The notes beneath the pieces were generated by a model. That model was not told the origin of the DNA, did no database searches, and saw nothing but the letters and a program-made list of their open reading frames with translations. Shown piece after piece: positions 56,038 through 64,000 of a stretch of DNA of 64,000 nucleotides; within the stretch, counting starts at the first letter, position 1; every line of letters begins with the position of its first letter. Location of the stretch: assembly GCF_014697615.1 (NCBI RefSeq), contig NZ_JACJSD010000001.1, positions 62,001 through 126,000 of the forward strand, given 5' to 3'. Position numbers and translations under genes: made by a program. The DNA comes from Nostoc sp. FACHB-280. GTDB taxonomy: Bacteria > Cyanobacteriota > Cyanobacteriia > Cyanobacteriales > Nostocaceae.

Positions 56038-57534
56038 CTAACGTCTACTACCAAAGCGACTAGTCCAATCACCCCAAATTGCAAATGTCAAACCCGGAGT
56101 TTGAATATTCACAAACAAGGTTCTTCCAGCCGGATCAAAGCAAGCACCAGCAAATTCATTGTCGGCGAACCGATCTCTAATTACAGGATCAGGGTTATTA
56201 GCAAACAGAATATTTTTCGCAAATTGATACAGTTCACCTTTTTGGCTTACACCCACAACATATTGTTCTCCGCCACCATCTTCGCAAAGGAAGAGGTCTC
56301 CAAAAGGCGCAACAGTAATGTTGTCTGGTTCATCGAGAAGTTCACCAGTGGGAGCTGCTTCAACTAAAAGAGTGATTTCCTGTCGAGCAATGTCATATAC
56401 CCAAACTTGACCATTACCTCTGGTGGAATCAAAAGCCGGAGGGCCGCCTTGAGTAGCAATAAAGTAAATTAGTCCCTTAGCATACCAAGCACCTTCGCCC
56501 CGGAAGAAAATAGCTGCTCCCTTGTCTTGTGCTTGGAAGCGCACTCCACGACGATTACTTTCGGAACTGGGGTTGGGATTATCCACCTTCACCCATTCCA
56601 CTGGAAAGGCTTGACCAACAGGAATCCGACCTATTTGACCACCCAAATTCGGATTGTTGCTGGTATTCACAGCAAAGTTATTCACACCTGGTTGGTTTTT
56701 GATTTTCAAAGCGTAAAGAGTACCACCTTTAGCTAAGTCACCAGGTCTTCTGGGTCTGACATTGGGTACAAACCGATAAAAGCAGCTATCACCTTGGTCT
56801 TCTGTTTCGTAAACATCGCCAGTTCTGGGGTCTACAGCTATAGCTTCATGGCTAAAACGTCCCATTTCGATTAAGGGAACAGGATTAACCAAACCGCTAT
56901 TTTCGTCAGCTACAACTTCAAAGTTATAACCGTGGTTTCTGACTTCTACAGCACCAGAACTTGTAATGTTAGTACTGGTAGAGAAGGTTTCTTCACAACT
57001 AATCCAACTACGCCAAGGTGTTGGGCCACCAGCACAGTTACGAATAGTTCCAGCTAGAGAAGCAAAATCTTTGATCAGTTCACGGTTAGGGCCAACTATT
57101 AATGTAGTAGTTCCACCTTGTGCGCCTGTGGAATATCTGGTTCCACCAACAACCGGATTTGGGGAAGAAGTACCTAATTCATGGTTCCGCACCAGAATTG
57201 TGGTGTTGCGAGGCCCAGGAAATGCAGCCATACCATCATGACCAGCAGGTACTATGGAGCGATCGCTCATGGTCTGACCAGTAACTGATAAAACACGATA
57301 GTTGAACCCTGGGGGAAGTGCAAGGATCGTCTCTCCTCTTAAATCACCTGCTACTGTATTGGCTAAATCTGATGAGTTCAGGGGTAATCTCGGCTCTAAT
57401 GGGCCGTAACCTATTCCCCTGACCATTTGTCCCATAGCAGCCTTAGCATAAAACGCTTCTAAAGGAGAAAGCACAGTAGCACCTGCGGCGCTTGCACTAG
57501 CTAAAGTTAAAAACTTACGTCTTGAAAATGCCAT
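56038..57534 (-). CDS. PhoX-type (DUF839) secreted phosphatase
   Basis: About 498 residues from the ATG giving MAFSRRKFLTLASASAAG, a Tat signal with the twin Arg in SRRKFL; an ATG 11 codons further back is less likely. Family blocks are LPPGFNYRVLS, IRNCAGGPTPWRSWISCEET, FSHEAIAVDPRTGDVYETED and NITVAPFGDLFLCEDG, matching the PhoX/DUF839 beta-propeller. PhoX enzymes are Fe/Ca-dependent alkaline phosphatases exported folded by Tat to release phosphate outside the cell. Substrate specificity not proven. Confidence 0.88.
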   Translation of the reverse strand: MAFSRRKFLTLASASAAGATVLSPLEAFYAKAAMGQMVRGIGYGPLEPRLPLNSSDLANTVAGDLRGETILALPPGFNYRVLSVTGQTMSDRSIVPAGHDGMAAFPGPRNTTILVRNHELGTSSPNPVVGGTRYSTGAQGGTTTLIVGPNRELIKDFASLAGTIRNCAGGPTPWRSWISCEETFSTSTNITSSGAVEVRNHGYNFEVVADENSGLVNPVPLIEMGRFSHEAIAVDPRTGDVYETEDQGDSCFYRFVPNVRPRRPGDLAKGGTLYALKIKNQPGVNNFAVNTSNNPNLGGQIGRIPVGQAFPVEWVKVDNPNPSSESNRRGVRFQAQDKGAAIFFRGEGAWYAKGLIYFIATQGGPPAFDSTRGNGQVWVYDIARQEITLLVEAAPTGELLDEPDNITVAPFGDLFLCEDGGGEQYVVGVSQKGELYQFAKNILFANNPDPVIRDRFADNEFAGACFDPAGRTLFVNIQTPGLTFAIWGDWTSRFGSRR

Positions 57535-57685
57535 TATATTAATTTCTTTTTCCTGATAGCGGAGCAATCAGGAGAAAAGTTAGGTGGCGGAGATTAAGAC
57601 GAGATGATGAAGAGTTTAACTACTACTTAGTTAAATTTTCGTTATCTGTTTTGGAAATCATGAATGAGGAGTCAGAAACCACAAT

Positions 57686-58747
57686 TTAGGATGACCGTTG
57701 ATTTTCCAGCCATTGCAAAATCCGATTCCAAGCCCACCAAGGGTCAGGGTCTTGCGCTTGGGACTGACACTCTTTGCTACTTAAATAGCCGACATGACCT
57801 CCATAACGGGTGAGTAGCAAATCTAGGGCGGAATTTTGGTCACAGGCGGCTTTTAATTCGGGGACGATATCTGGATGAAATAAAGGATCATCCGCAGCGT
57901 AGATAATTAAAGTTGGTTTCTGGAGTTCTGGTAACAGTTGGAGGGCGCTGCTGGCTTTGTAGTATGCTTCTACACTGGGAAAGCCCAGCCTTTCAATTAC
58001 TAGTTCGTGGTCAAAATCCCAAATGGTGTTTGTTCTTTCTATGGCTTGAGGGTCAATAGTTCCAGGATGAGCATCATGAATTCGCCAAGCGAGTTTTTTT
58101 AATTCACGCACAATACTAGCTTCAATGATTCTACCAAAGCGGTCTTTGGTGAGGTAGGTGAGCGATCGCAACGAATCCAAACTCGGACAAATCACTGCGC
58201 CACCACCAATATCGCTGTACTCGATACCCAAATTTTCATTACCCTGGGTTAATTCCGCAGCTGCTTTGATTCCCCACAGGGCTAATTGTCCCCCCAAAGA
58301 AAACCCCATAAACCAAAATTTACTGGGACATCCCATCGCCGCCGCCGCCGCCGCCAAGCGCACAAAATCTTCACCCTCATACAATCCATCAGATGTTAAA
58401 GTCGGTGACAAATCTGCCGTTCTACCGTGCGCTCGCCAATCAAATAACACCACAGCATAGCCTTGAGAGTATGCTTTGCGTCCTAACAACCGCAAAGACC
58501 ATTCTTGGTCTAACTCGCCTGTAATTCCATAGGTAGCAATAATTGTACTGTGGGCATTGTCGGGAATGGCTACCCAGGTAAAAATCGGTACACCTTGCCC
58601 ACCCATCAATATTGTTTTATGATAGGGCGGCTCTGGTTGAGAAACTGTACTTTCCCAGTAACGTTTTCCCCAAAAAGCGGTGTAAACAGTCATTGCTACA
58701 CCATTTTGTAAAAACTTAGCTGGATTGTAGGGCGAGTAACACATCAT
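57686..58747 (-). CDS. YheT-type alpha/beta hydrolase
   Basis: 353 residues. The nucleophile elbow is GFSLGGQ in FWFMGFSLGGQLALWGI; an acid-site Asp lies in IIYAADDPLFHP and the catalytic His in GGHVGYLSS. These match the YheT/AB-hydrolase 4 family of putative esterases. No signal peptide. No operon partner; the PhoX-type gene follows after about 150 bases on the same strand. Confidence 0.85.
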   Translation of the reverse strand: MMCYSPYNPAKFLQNGVAMTVYTAFWGKRYWESTVSQPEPPYHKTILMGGQGVPIFTWVAIPDNAHSTIIATYGITGELDQEWSLRLLGRKAYSQGYAVVLFDWRAHGRTADLSPTLTSDGLYEGEDFVRLAAAAAAMGCPSKFWFMGFSLGGQLALWGIKAAAELTQGNENLGIEYSDIGGGAVICPSLDSLRSLTYLTKDRFGRIIEASIVRELKKLAWRIHDAHPGTIDPQAIERTNTIWDFDHELVIERLGFPSVEAYYKASSALQLLPELQKPTLIIYAADDPLFHPDIVPELKAACDQNSALDLLLTRYGGHVGYLSSKECQSQAQDPDPWWAWNRILQWLENQRSS

Positions 58748-58902
58748 TTTGCAAATTTCGTGTATCTTAAGTTTTGTTTTTGCATGAATTAGTTTTAATA
58801 TTTATGTTAGATTTAAAATCTTTTTTATAATCAAGACAGAAATCTTTGTATCCATCAAAGATTCTTATTTTTCCTTAAAAAGTAGCAATAATTTTTTTAA
58901 GA

Positions 58903-59634
58903 ATGCCGAGGATTTTAGTCATAGATGATGACCCAGCAATTTCCGAGCTGGTTGCCGTCAATTTAGAAATGGCTGGCTATGATGTCAGTCAAGCTGAAGA
59001 TGGCATCAAAGGTCAAGCGTTAGCTCTCCAGCTACAACCAGACTTGATCATGCTTGATCTCATGCTGCCCAGAGTAGATGGATTTACAGTTTGTCAACGC
59101 CTCCGCCGGGATGAACGGACGGCGGAAATTCCCGTTTTGATGCTGACCGCCTTAAGTCAGACTCAAGACAAAGTGGAAGGCTTCAACGCCGGTGCAGACG
59201 ATTATCTCACTAAGCCATTTGAAGTTGAAGAAATGTTGGCGCGGGTAAGAGCTTTGTTGCGGCGTACAGACCGCATTCCCCAAGCCGCCAAGCACAGCGA
59301 AATCCTCAACTATGGCCCCTTAACCTTGGTTCCTGAAAGGTTTGAGGCGATATGGTTCAGTGAGACAGTAAAACTGACTCATTTGGAATTTGAGTTACTC
59401 CATTGCTTGTTGCAACGCCACGGACAGACAGTTTCTCCTAGCGAAATTCTGCGTGAAGTTTGGGGTTACGATCCTGATGATGACATTGAGACGATTCGAG
59501 TTCATATTCGTCATTTAAGAACTAAACTCGAACCCGATCCCCGCCATCCTCGCTACATCAAAACTGTATACGGTGCAGGATATTGTCTAGAATTACCCAG
59601 TCTGCCTGCATCAGCTGAAGGCGCTTCTGCATAA
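58903..59634 (+). CDS. rpaA: OmpR-family response regulator, RpaA
   Basis: 243 residues: receiver domain with acidic DDD at 8-10, phospho-Asp52 in [13 protein letters not shown], and YLTKPFE. It is followed by a winged-helix DNA-binding domain ([49 protein letters not shown]). The sequence closely matches my memory of RpaA, the clock output regulator that works with SasA and also affects phycobilisome coupling, and differs from RpaB. No kinase gene is adjacent, as usual for rpaA. The tail after LPSL (PASAEGASA) is short and variable. Confidence 0.82.
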   Translation: MPRILVIDDDPAISELVAVNLEMAGYDVSQAEDGIKGQALALQLQPDLIMLDLMLPRVDGFTVCQRLRRDERTAEIPVLMLTALSQTQDKVEGFNAGADDYLTKPFEVEEMLARVRALLRRTDRIPQAAKHSEILNYGPLTLVPERFEAIWFSETVKLTHLEFELLHCLLQRHGQTVSPSEILREVWGYDPDDDIETIRVHIRHLRTKLEPDPRHPRYIKTVYGAGYCLELPSLPASAEGASA

Positions 59635-59896
59635 GCGGTTGACTCACGCAATCTATTCCTTGACCTCAGCCCTAACTTTGCCGAATCCATCATGTTGTGT
59701 GTCATGCTGTGGGAAATGAGGTTTAGTGGTTTTACCAAGGAAAACTCTAAATTTCGCCTGCTTGACTCTACAGAAAGCTACCTTCCAATAGACATCCTTT
59801 TGTGGGGGTTGGTGCTTAGTAGGCGAATGCTACTCTATTAGTACTACAGTGCTAATTAATCGCCACGAGTCCAATAGCACTGCAATTAATCAAAAA

Positions 59897-59933
59897 TTGG
59901 CATTCTCTTGAAACAATTTTGAGAGAATGCCAA
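59897..59933. terminator. Strong hairpin downstream of rpaA
   Basis: TTGGCATTCTC pairs perfectly with GAGAATGCCAA around about 15 bases. No long T run follows, so it may be an mRNA-stabilising structure or a bidirectional terminator. Confidence 0.5.
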
Positions 59934-60055
59934 TCAATTTAAGATTTTGTCGCAAAATATATACTTCACGCCGTGTGCAACTTTTCCTCAAACCTAACCC
60001 CCAAGCCCTTCCCTACAAGGGAAGGGGAGCAAGATTCAAAGCCTCTCTTCTTTCA

Positions 60056-60265
60056 GGCTACGGTGTACACACAAGTCAAAAATAGGCAGTATGAAACGCA
60101 TCCCGCCTAGAACTAAAGTTCCAGGCTCATAGCCAAAGTCCACAAAGCGTGGACTATAAGACATTTTTAGGTGAGTCATCTTCAGATGACTTTTGCTATG
60201 AGACTCGGAATTCATTCCGAGGCGGGACGATGCACTCAACCCAGATTTGTGTGTACACGGTAGCC
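60056..60265. mobile_element. 210-bp MITE (structured repeat family 1, copy B)
   Basis: Terminal inverted repeats of 19 bases (GGCTACGGTGTACACACAA and TTGTGTGTACACGGTAGCC, nearly perfect) are flanked by the direct repeat TTTCA (60051-60055 and 60266-60270). The inside carries the same multibranched structure as 49436-49614. Removing it restores a CCTCTC...GAGAGG hairpin, so it seems inserted into an existing repeat. No transposase is encoded. Confidence 0.8.
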
Positions 60266-60476
60266 TTTCAGGGGAGAGGTTTGGAGAGGGGTTTCAAAAA
60301 TAAGTCGCACATCGCGTTACGTCACTATTCACAATTCACATTGATTTCTGACTTCTTCTTCAATCACCAAAAATTACAGAGGAGCCGAGGTACAAATTAA
60401 CTCACAATGGACTAATTGCCATTGGAATTATCTGCACTTCTTCTCCTCTGCTGTGTTTATTACCCTATTGCTGCTT

Positions 60477-61697
60477 TTAGGGAGCGAGGGCGTTACCGCG
60501 AATTAAGCTACCAATAGTTTTGGCAGTAATTTTCAGTTGGGTAATGGGGTTGGCGGGGACAACTGTTTTGTATAGATAGCTGTCGAAGGTAAGGCGCTGT
60601 ACATCCATGTCAGCACACATTTCGACGAAAGCTTCACGGGTTGCATCAGAACGATAGAACACAGTCTGCAAAATGTCTAACACTTTGTAGGTGAGTCCAT
60701 ATTTTTTATCCCAACGCTTGATATACTGCTTCAGGTCGTTTTCTGTGGGGATGCGGCTACCGTTGTTGGAGGTTTCCACAATGGTTTCAGCGCACATTCT
60801 TCCAGATTTGGCAGCAAAGTAAATTCCTTCCCCAGAAGACTTGGTAACGTAGCCAGCAGCATCTCCCACTAGGGCGATACGACCAACAACGCGCCGAGGA
60901 CGGGGATGTTCGGGAATGGGATGCGCTTCGACTTTGATGATTTTACCGCCTTCGAGTTTTTTGGCAGCACGAGCGCGGATACCTGCTTGCAATTGTTTAA
61001 TACTGGCTTTATTAACGTGCATTGTGCCAGTACCAACGGCTACGTGATCATATTTGGGGAATACCCAAGCATAGAAGTCGGTGGAAACGTCATCGCCGAC
61101 ATACATTTCGGCTAGGTCGTTGTAAAACGCCATTTTGTCTTGGGGTAAGCGAATTCGCTCTTGGAAGGCGATCGCATAATTATAATCCCCAGCATCCATT
61201 TCTTTGGCAATGCGGGAATTTGCCCCATCCGCCCCAATAATTAAATCTACTTTCAGGGTTTTTGTAACGCCCTGCACGCCGCCATCGGAATGGTCAACGT
61301 AATGAATTGTATAGGGGTCGGTATTATTTGTGGGTATATCGACTTTATGAACAGTGGCGTTAATTAAATTTGCACCTAATTTTGCCGCGCGATTCCGCAA
61401 AAAGCCATCTAAAACTTCGCGGCGGCACATTCCTATATATTCTTCTTCATTTACCAGATTAATATCAACCTCACGATTGGAAGGTGAAATCATTTTCATC
61501 TTCCGCACCCGGCGATCGATAATCTCTGGTGGTAGGTCAAATTCACCCACCATACAGAGGGGAATAGCGCCCCCGCAGGGCTTGGCATTGTCCAGCTTAC
61601 GCTCAAACAGGTAGGTTTCAATCCCAGCTTTTGCCAGTGTTTCGGCGGCAGATGAACCAGCAGGGCCTGACCCCACAACAGCAACCCGTAGTGTCAA
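60477..61697 (-). CDS. chlP: Geranylgeranyl reductase
   Basis: About 406 residues from a TTG (reading M-TLRVAVVGSGPAGSS), preceded by GGGAGAAG; this matches the usual cyanobacterial ChlP length of about 407. An ATG 12 codons upstream (61733) is the alternative. The FAD motif is VVGSGPAGSSAAETLAKAG, then ERKLDNAKPCGGAIPLCM and GRIALVGDAAGYVTKSSGEG, all diagnostic. ChlP reduces geranylgeranyl to phytyl groups for chlorophyll a, phylloquinone and tocopherol, at the thylakoid membrane. Confidence 0.95.
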   Translation of the reverse strand: MTLRVAVVGSGPAGSSAAETLAKAGIETYLFERKLDNAKPCGGAIPLCMVGEFDLPPEIIDRRVRKMKMISPSNREVDINLVNEEEYIGMCRREVLDGFLRNRAAKLGANLINATVHKVDIPTNNTDPYTIHYVDHSDGGVQGVTKTLKVDLIIGADGANSRIAKEMDAGDYNYAIAFQERIRLPQDKMAFYNDLAEMYVGDDVSTDFYAWVFPKYDHVAVGTGTMHVNKASIKQLQAGIRARAAKKLEGGKIIKVEAHPIPEHPRPRRVVGRIALVGDAAGYVTKSSGEGIYFAAKSGRMCAETIVETSNNGSRIPTENDLKQYIKRWDKKYGLTYKVLDILQTVFYRSDATREAFVEMCADMDVQRLTFDSYLYKTVVPANPITQLKITAKTIGSLIRGNALAP

Positions 61698-61931
61698 AGG
61701 TCTTCTCCCAATCTTGACATTTACCGAAAGCATCGTACCACGGTCTTTTGGCTGATTTTGCTCTCTCCCTCTCAGTTTTGACAGAAATGCAATATTCCTT
61801 AACATTCCGATACAAAACTGGAGACAGGGAAGTAGTGAGTTTATGGTAACGATTGTATGGAATTTAGGAATGGTGACGAAGTGTGGAGAATTGGGAATAC
61901 TCACTCAATATCTCATCCCTAGCCCTTCATT

Positions 61932-62468
61932 ATGGAAATTTCTTTACTAGACTCTTTTACTCGACAAGTTAGCGTTAGCGTGATTGCTGGATACCAAAAA
62001 CATATTTCTCCCCATAAAGGCTTTGCTTGCGCCCATAGGATTTTATATGGCGGCGAATCTTGTTCCCAGTACATCAAGAGTGTAATTGCCCAAGAAGGTT
62101 TAAGGGTTGCTTTCATCAAGTCTCGCACCAGATTTCAAGCTTGCAAACAAGCTAATTTAATTTTGCGTTCCCAATTGGATGATTCTGAATCTTCAGAATC
62201 AGAAGATGAAGCAAATACACAGCAACCAAAAAAAGATAATGGCAGTAATAATTATCAACCTTCCAATACAAGCTGTAGCAGTAGTGATAGTACTTGCTGT
62301 GTAGATTGTGCAGATTTAAGTTGCAATTGTGCTGATATAACTAATGTTTTGAGTGATTGTGATTTCTTTCATTGTCATGCTGCACATTGTAGCGTTGTAG
62401 ATTGTAGTTCTCTTGATTGTAGTGGTGCTGATTGTGGCTTTCTTGATTGCGGTAGTTGTGGTAGCTAA
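61932..62468 (+). CDS. yidD: YidD-type membrane insertion factor with Cys-rich C-terminal tail
   Basis: 178 residues. The N-terminal 75 form the YidD (DUF37) domain: GYQKHISPHKGFACAHRILY, GGESCSQYIKS and SRTRFQACKQAN. YidD helps YidC-dependent insertion of membrane proteins. Residues 80-110 are acidic and polar. The last 68 residues carry 14 Cys, in DCxxLDC/DCxxADC steps of about five residues (SLDCSGADCGFLDCGSCGS). The tail could bind metal or be heavily disulfide-bonded. It begins 235 bases upstream of and divergent to chlP. Confidence 0.9.
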   Translation: MEISLLDSFTRQVSVSVIAGYQKHISPHKGFACAHRILYGGESCSQYIKSVIAQEGLRVAFIKSRTRFQACKQANLILRSQLDDSESSESEDEANTQQPKKDNGSNNYQPSNTSCSSSDSTCCVDCADLSCNCADITNVLSDCDFFHCHAAHCSVVDCSSLDCSGADCGFLDCGSCGS

Positions 62469-62768
62469 TAATCGTCAAAATTCAGAATCTAGAAGTCAGC
62501 ATTGATTTAGAGTTTGACGAACAATACTATAAGGTATAGTGTCATCTTGATTTATTCATACTCCTGACTCTTGATTACTAAACTCTTACTAAAAATATCT
62601 AGTTTTTAAATCACCCTCAAAGTATTTGTCTAAAACATTGATTAGTCGCAATCATCAAGATTGAAACTTAGCTCAACTGAATTTGAGTTAAAAATCTATG
62701 TATGCTATATATGTAACACGGTAAATCTAGCAACATACCGGGGTTAGACTAGCAGAGGGACAACGGCG
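62469..62768. other. Intergenic region before cysA
   Basis: 300 bases of AT-rich sequence, probably the cysA promoter region. No gene and no recognised operator. Confidence 0.35.
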
Positions 62769-63785
62769 GTGGGCATAGTAGTTGAGAATGTATCCAAAAA
62801 TTTTGGCAGTTTTAAAGCAGTTGACCAAGTTGACTTAACCGTTAAAAGTGGTTCACTGGTAGCTTTACTTGGGCCATCCGGTTCTGGTAAATCTACTTTA
62901 CTGAGGCTAATTGCTGGTTTAGAAACACCAGATAGTGGCAAAATCCTGCTGACTGGAAAAGATGCTACTTATCAAAGTGTACAAGAACGAAATATTGGGT
63001 TTGTTTTTCAGCATTATGCTTTGTTCAAGCACATGACGGTGCGACAAAATATTGCTTTTGGTTTAGAAATTCGCAAAGCCCCAGCTAAGAAAATTAAAGG
63101 GCGGGTAGAACAGTTACTAGAGCTAGTACAATTGGGTGGATTAGGCGATCGCTATCCTTCACAGTTATCCGGTGGTCAAAGACAACGGGTAGCATTAGCT
63201 AGAGCCTTGGCAGTCGAACCAGAGGTGTTATTGTTAGATGAACCCTTTGGTGCGCTGGATGCCAAAGTGCGGAAAGATTTACGGGCATGGTTACGCCGCC
63301 TCCATGATGAGGTTCATGTTACCACTGTTTTTGTCACCCACGACCAAGAAGAAGCAATGGAAGTTTCCGATGAGGTCGTAGTCATGAACAAAGGAAGGGT
63401 GGAACAGGTAGGTACACCAGCAGAGATTTACGATAATCCTGCGTCGGCATTTGTGATGAGCTTTATCGGCCCGGTGAATGTTTTACCCAACACTTCCAGA
63501 ATTTTCCAAAGTTCTGGGTTCGATGCACCACACCCAGAAGTCTTTTTACGTCCCCAGGATGTCATTATCGAAAAACAAGCCAACGGTACAACGGCATCTG
63601 CTAAAGTTAGCCGCTTAATTCATCTGGGTTGGGAAATTCAAGTAGAATTAACCTTAGATGATGGACAAGTGGTAACGGCTCATCTCACACGCGATCGCTT
63701 CAACCAATTAGAGTTAGAACCACAACAACGGGTTTACGTTAAACCCAAGGATGCCAAATCCTTTCCGGTTTACTACTCAATCTAA
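62769..63785 (+). CDS. cysA: Sulfate ABC transporter ATPase CysA
   Basis: 338 residues with Walker [10 protein letters not shown] (35-43), Q-loop [13 protein letters not shown], signature [15 protein letters not shown] and Walker [13 protein letters not shown]. The C-terminal TOBE-like domain has the CysA-specific GPVNVLP and [11 protein letters not shown] region. CysA energises CysT/CysW for sulfate or thiosulfate uptake; those partner genes are not in the window. The GTG start follows GAGGGACAACGGCG. Other sulfate-assimilation genes here: cysH at 45461. Confidence 0.93.
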   Translation: MGIVVENVSKNFGSFKAVDQVDLTVKSGSLVALLGPSGSGKSTLLRLIAGLETPDSGKILLTGKDATYQSVQERNIGFVFQHYALFKHMTVRQNIAFGLEIRKAPAKKIKGRVEQLLELVQLGGLGDRYPSQLSGGQRQRVALARALAVEPEVLLLDEPFGALDAKVRKDLRAWLRRLHDEVHVTTVFVTHDQEEAMEVSDEVVVMNKGRVEQVGTPAEIYDNPASAFVMSFIGPVNVLPNTSRIFQSSGFDAPHPEVFLRPQDVIIEKQANGTTASAKVSRLIHLGWEIQVELTLDDGQVVTAHLTRDRFNQLELEPQQRVYVKPKDAKSFPVYYSI

Positions 63786-63810
63786 ATTTAAAAATTAAAT
63801 CATTACTTAT

Positions 63811-63846
63811 AAAAGAAGGATGAAGTACATTTATCCTTCTTTTTTG
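63811..63846 (+). terminator. Rho-independent terminator after cysA
   Basis: AAAAGAAGGAT pairs with ATCCTTCTTTT around a short loop and is followed by TT. It lies 25 bases after the stop. Confidence 0.85.
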
Positions 63847-63897
63847 CTGTTAGGGCTTACCCCAGAAATTACTGTACTCCAAAAAATCAATCATCCT

Positions 63898-63925
63898 CTA
63901 TCTCCCTTGTCCCCCTTGTCTCCCT
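63898..63925. repeat. STRR tract near the right edge
   Basis: TATCTCCCTTGTCCCCCTTG TCTCCC: the same CTTGTCTCC-type units as at 21246, 24240 and 55935. The remaining 75 bases of the window hold no visible gene. Confidence 0.75.
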
Positions 63926-64000
63926 AAACGCAATCTATAGGTGTTCCAAACCCTCACACCCTCTTTATGCGTAACTTCTAAGTGTATAAGTTATTCTTTA

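Larger units (their letters stand above)
59635..60476. other. Intergenic region downstream of rpaA, repeat-rich
   Basis: 0.84 kb without a gene. It holds a strong hairpin at 59897-59933 (TTGGCATTCTC / GAGAATGCCAA) that may end rpaA transcripts, a CCCTTCCCTACAAGGGAAGG palindrome near 60006-60026, and the inserted element at 60056-60265. Confidence 0.5.

Noticed and set aside
57591-57635. Pho-box-like octamers (CTTAATCT, TTTAACTA) upstream of the PhoX-type gene
   Set aside because: They are not in tandem at 11-base spacing as in real Pho boxes, so they are probably chance matches.
1-64000. tRNA, rRNA, riboswitch or complete transposase genes
   Set aside because: Read through by eye for TTCGANNC-type T-arms, rRNA cores and DDE transposases; none was convincing. 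A covariance search would be needed to be sure.

Overview
The window reads as chromosomal DNA of a filamentous, probably heterocyst-forming cyanobacterium (Nostocales: Nostoc, Calothrix or Tolypothrix type). The reasons are many HIP1 octamers (GCGATCGC), intergenic short tandem heptamer repeats (STRRs), geranylgeranyl reductase ChlP, an RpaA-like response regulator, the cyanobacterial PanC-cytidylate kinase fusion, an XisI-type protein and a large NTPase-WD40 protein. All product names come from reading the translated sequence and remembered family motifs; no database search was run.

Layout. 1-9.8 kb: a small unknown protein, an ArnT/PMT-type glycosyltransferase, a secreted unknown protein, a Cys-rich four-helix copper-binding protein, a PD-(D/E)XK nuclease-like protein, a carotenoid-isomerase-like flavoprotein divergent from an MlaF/MlaD (TGD3/TGD2) lipid-transport pair, and an acidic small protein. 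9.9-14.6 kb: an acyl-CoA-dehydrogenase-fold flavoprotein, a translationally coupled ATPase + DUF4435 pair resembling the PARIS anti-phage system, and a glutaminase with a possible NtcA site. 15.4-22.3 kb: RlpA, PanC-Cmk, Fe superoxide dismutase, a small conserved protein, PurM and a PHP phosphoesterase. 22.9-35.1 kb: a large zinc metalloprotease carrying an in-frame STRR insertion, converging on a three-gene minus-strand cassette (serine hydrolase, caspase-like peptidase, 2029-residue CHAT-STAND-WD40 protein) that looks like a conflict or cell-death system. 35.5-41.9 kb: a VapBC-type toxin-antitoxin pair, an AI-2E-family transporter, FtsH, an orphan XisI protein and AroA. 41.9-49.3 kb: a DUF3598 protein, HisRS followed by a polynucleotide-kinase-like protein and a Thg1-like 3'-5' nucleotidyltransferase (a possible tRNA-His repair cluster), CysH, a methyltransferase, an RNase D-like exonuclease and a TPR lipoprotein. 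49.9-63.8 kb: a Roco (LRR-Ras-COR) protein with nearly identical LRR units, a MASE1 hybrid histidine kinase, a PhoX-type phosphatase, a YheT-type hydrolase, RpaA, ChlP, a YidD homologue with a Cys-rich tail, and CysA.

Three themes stand out. First, several defence, conflict or signalling modules are present (PARIS-like pair, CHAT-STAND cassette, VapBC, Roco protein, Thg1/PNK pair). Second, several families of small palindromic or MITE-like elements occupy the intergenic spaces; one family shows compensatory changes in its hairpins and, in one copy, terminal inverted repeats with a target duplication. Third, STRR sequence has become part of coding regions: inside the metalloprotease, at both start codons of a divergent pair, and at the 3' end of the histidine kinase. 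I saw no tRNA, rRNA or CRISPR array and no complete transposase.
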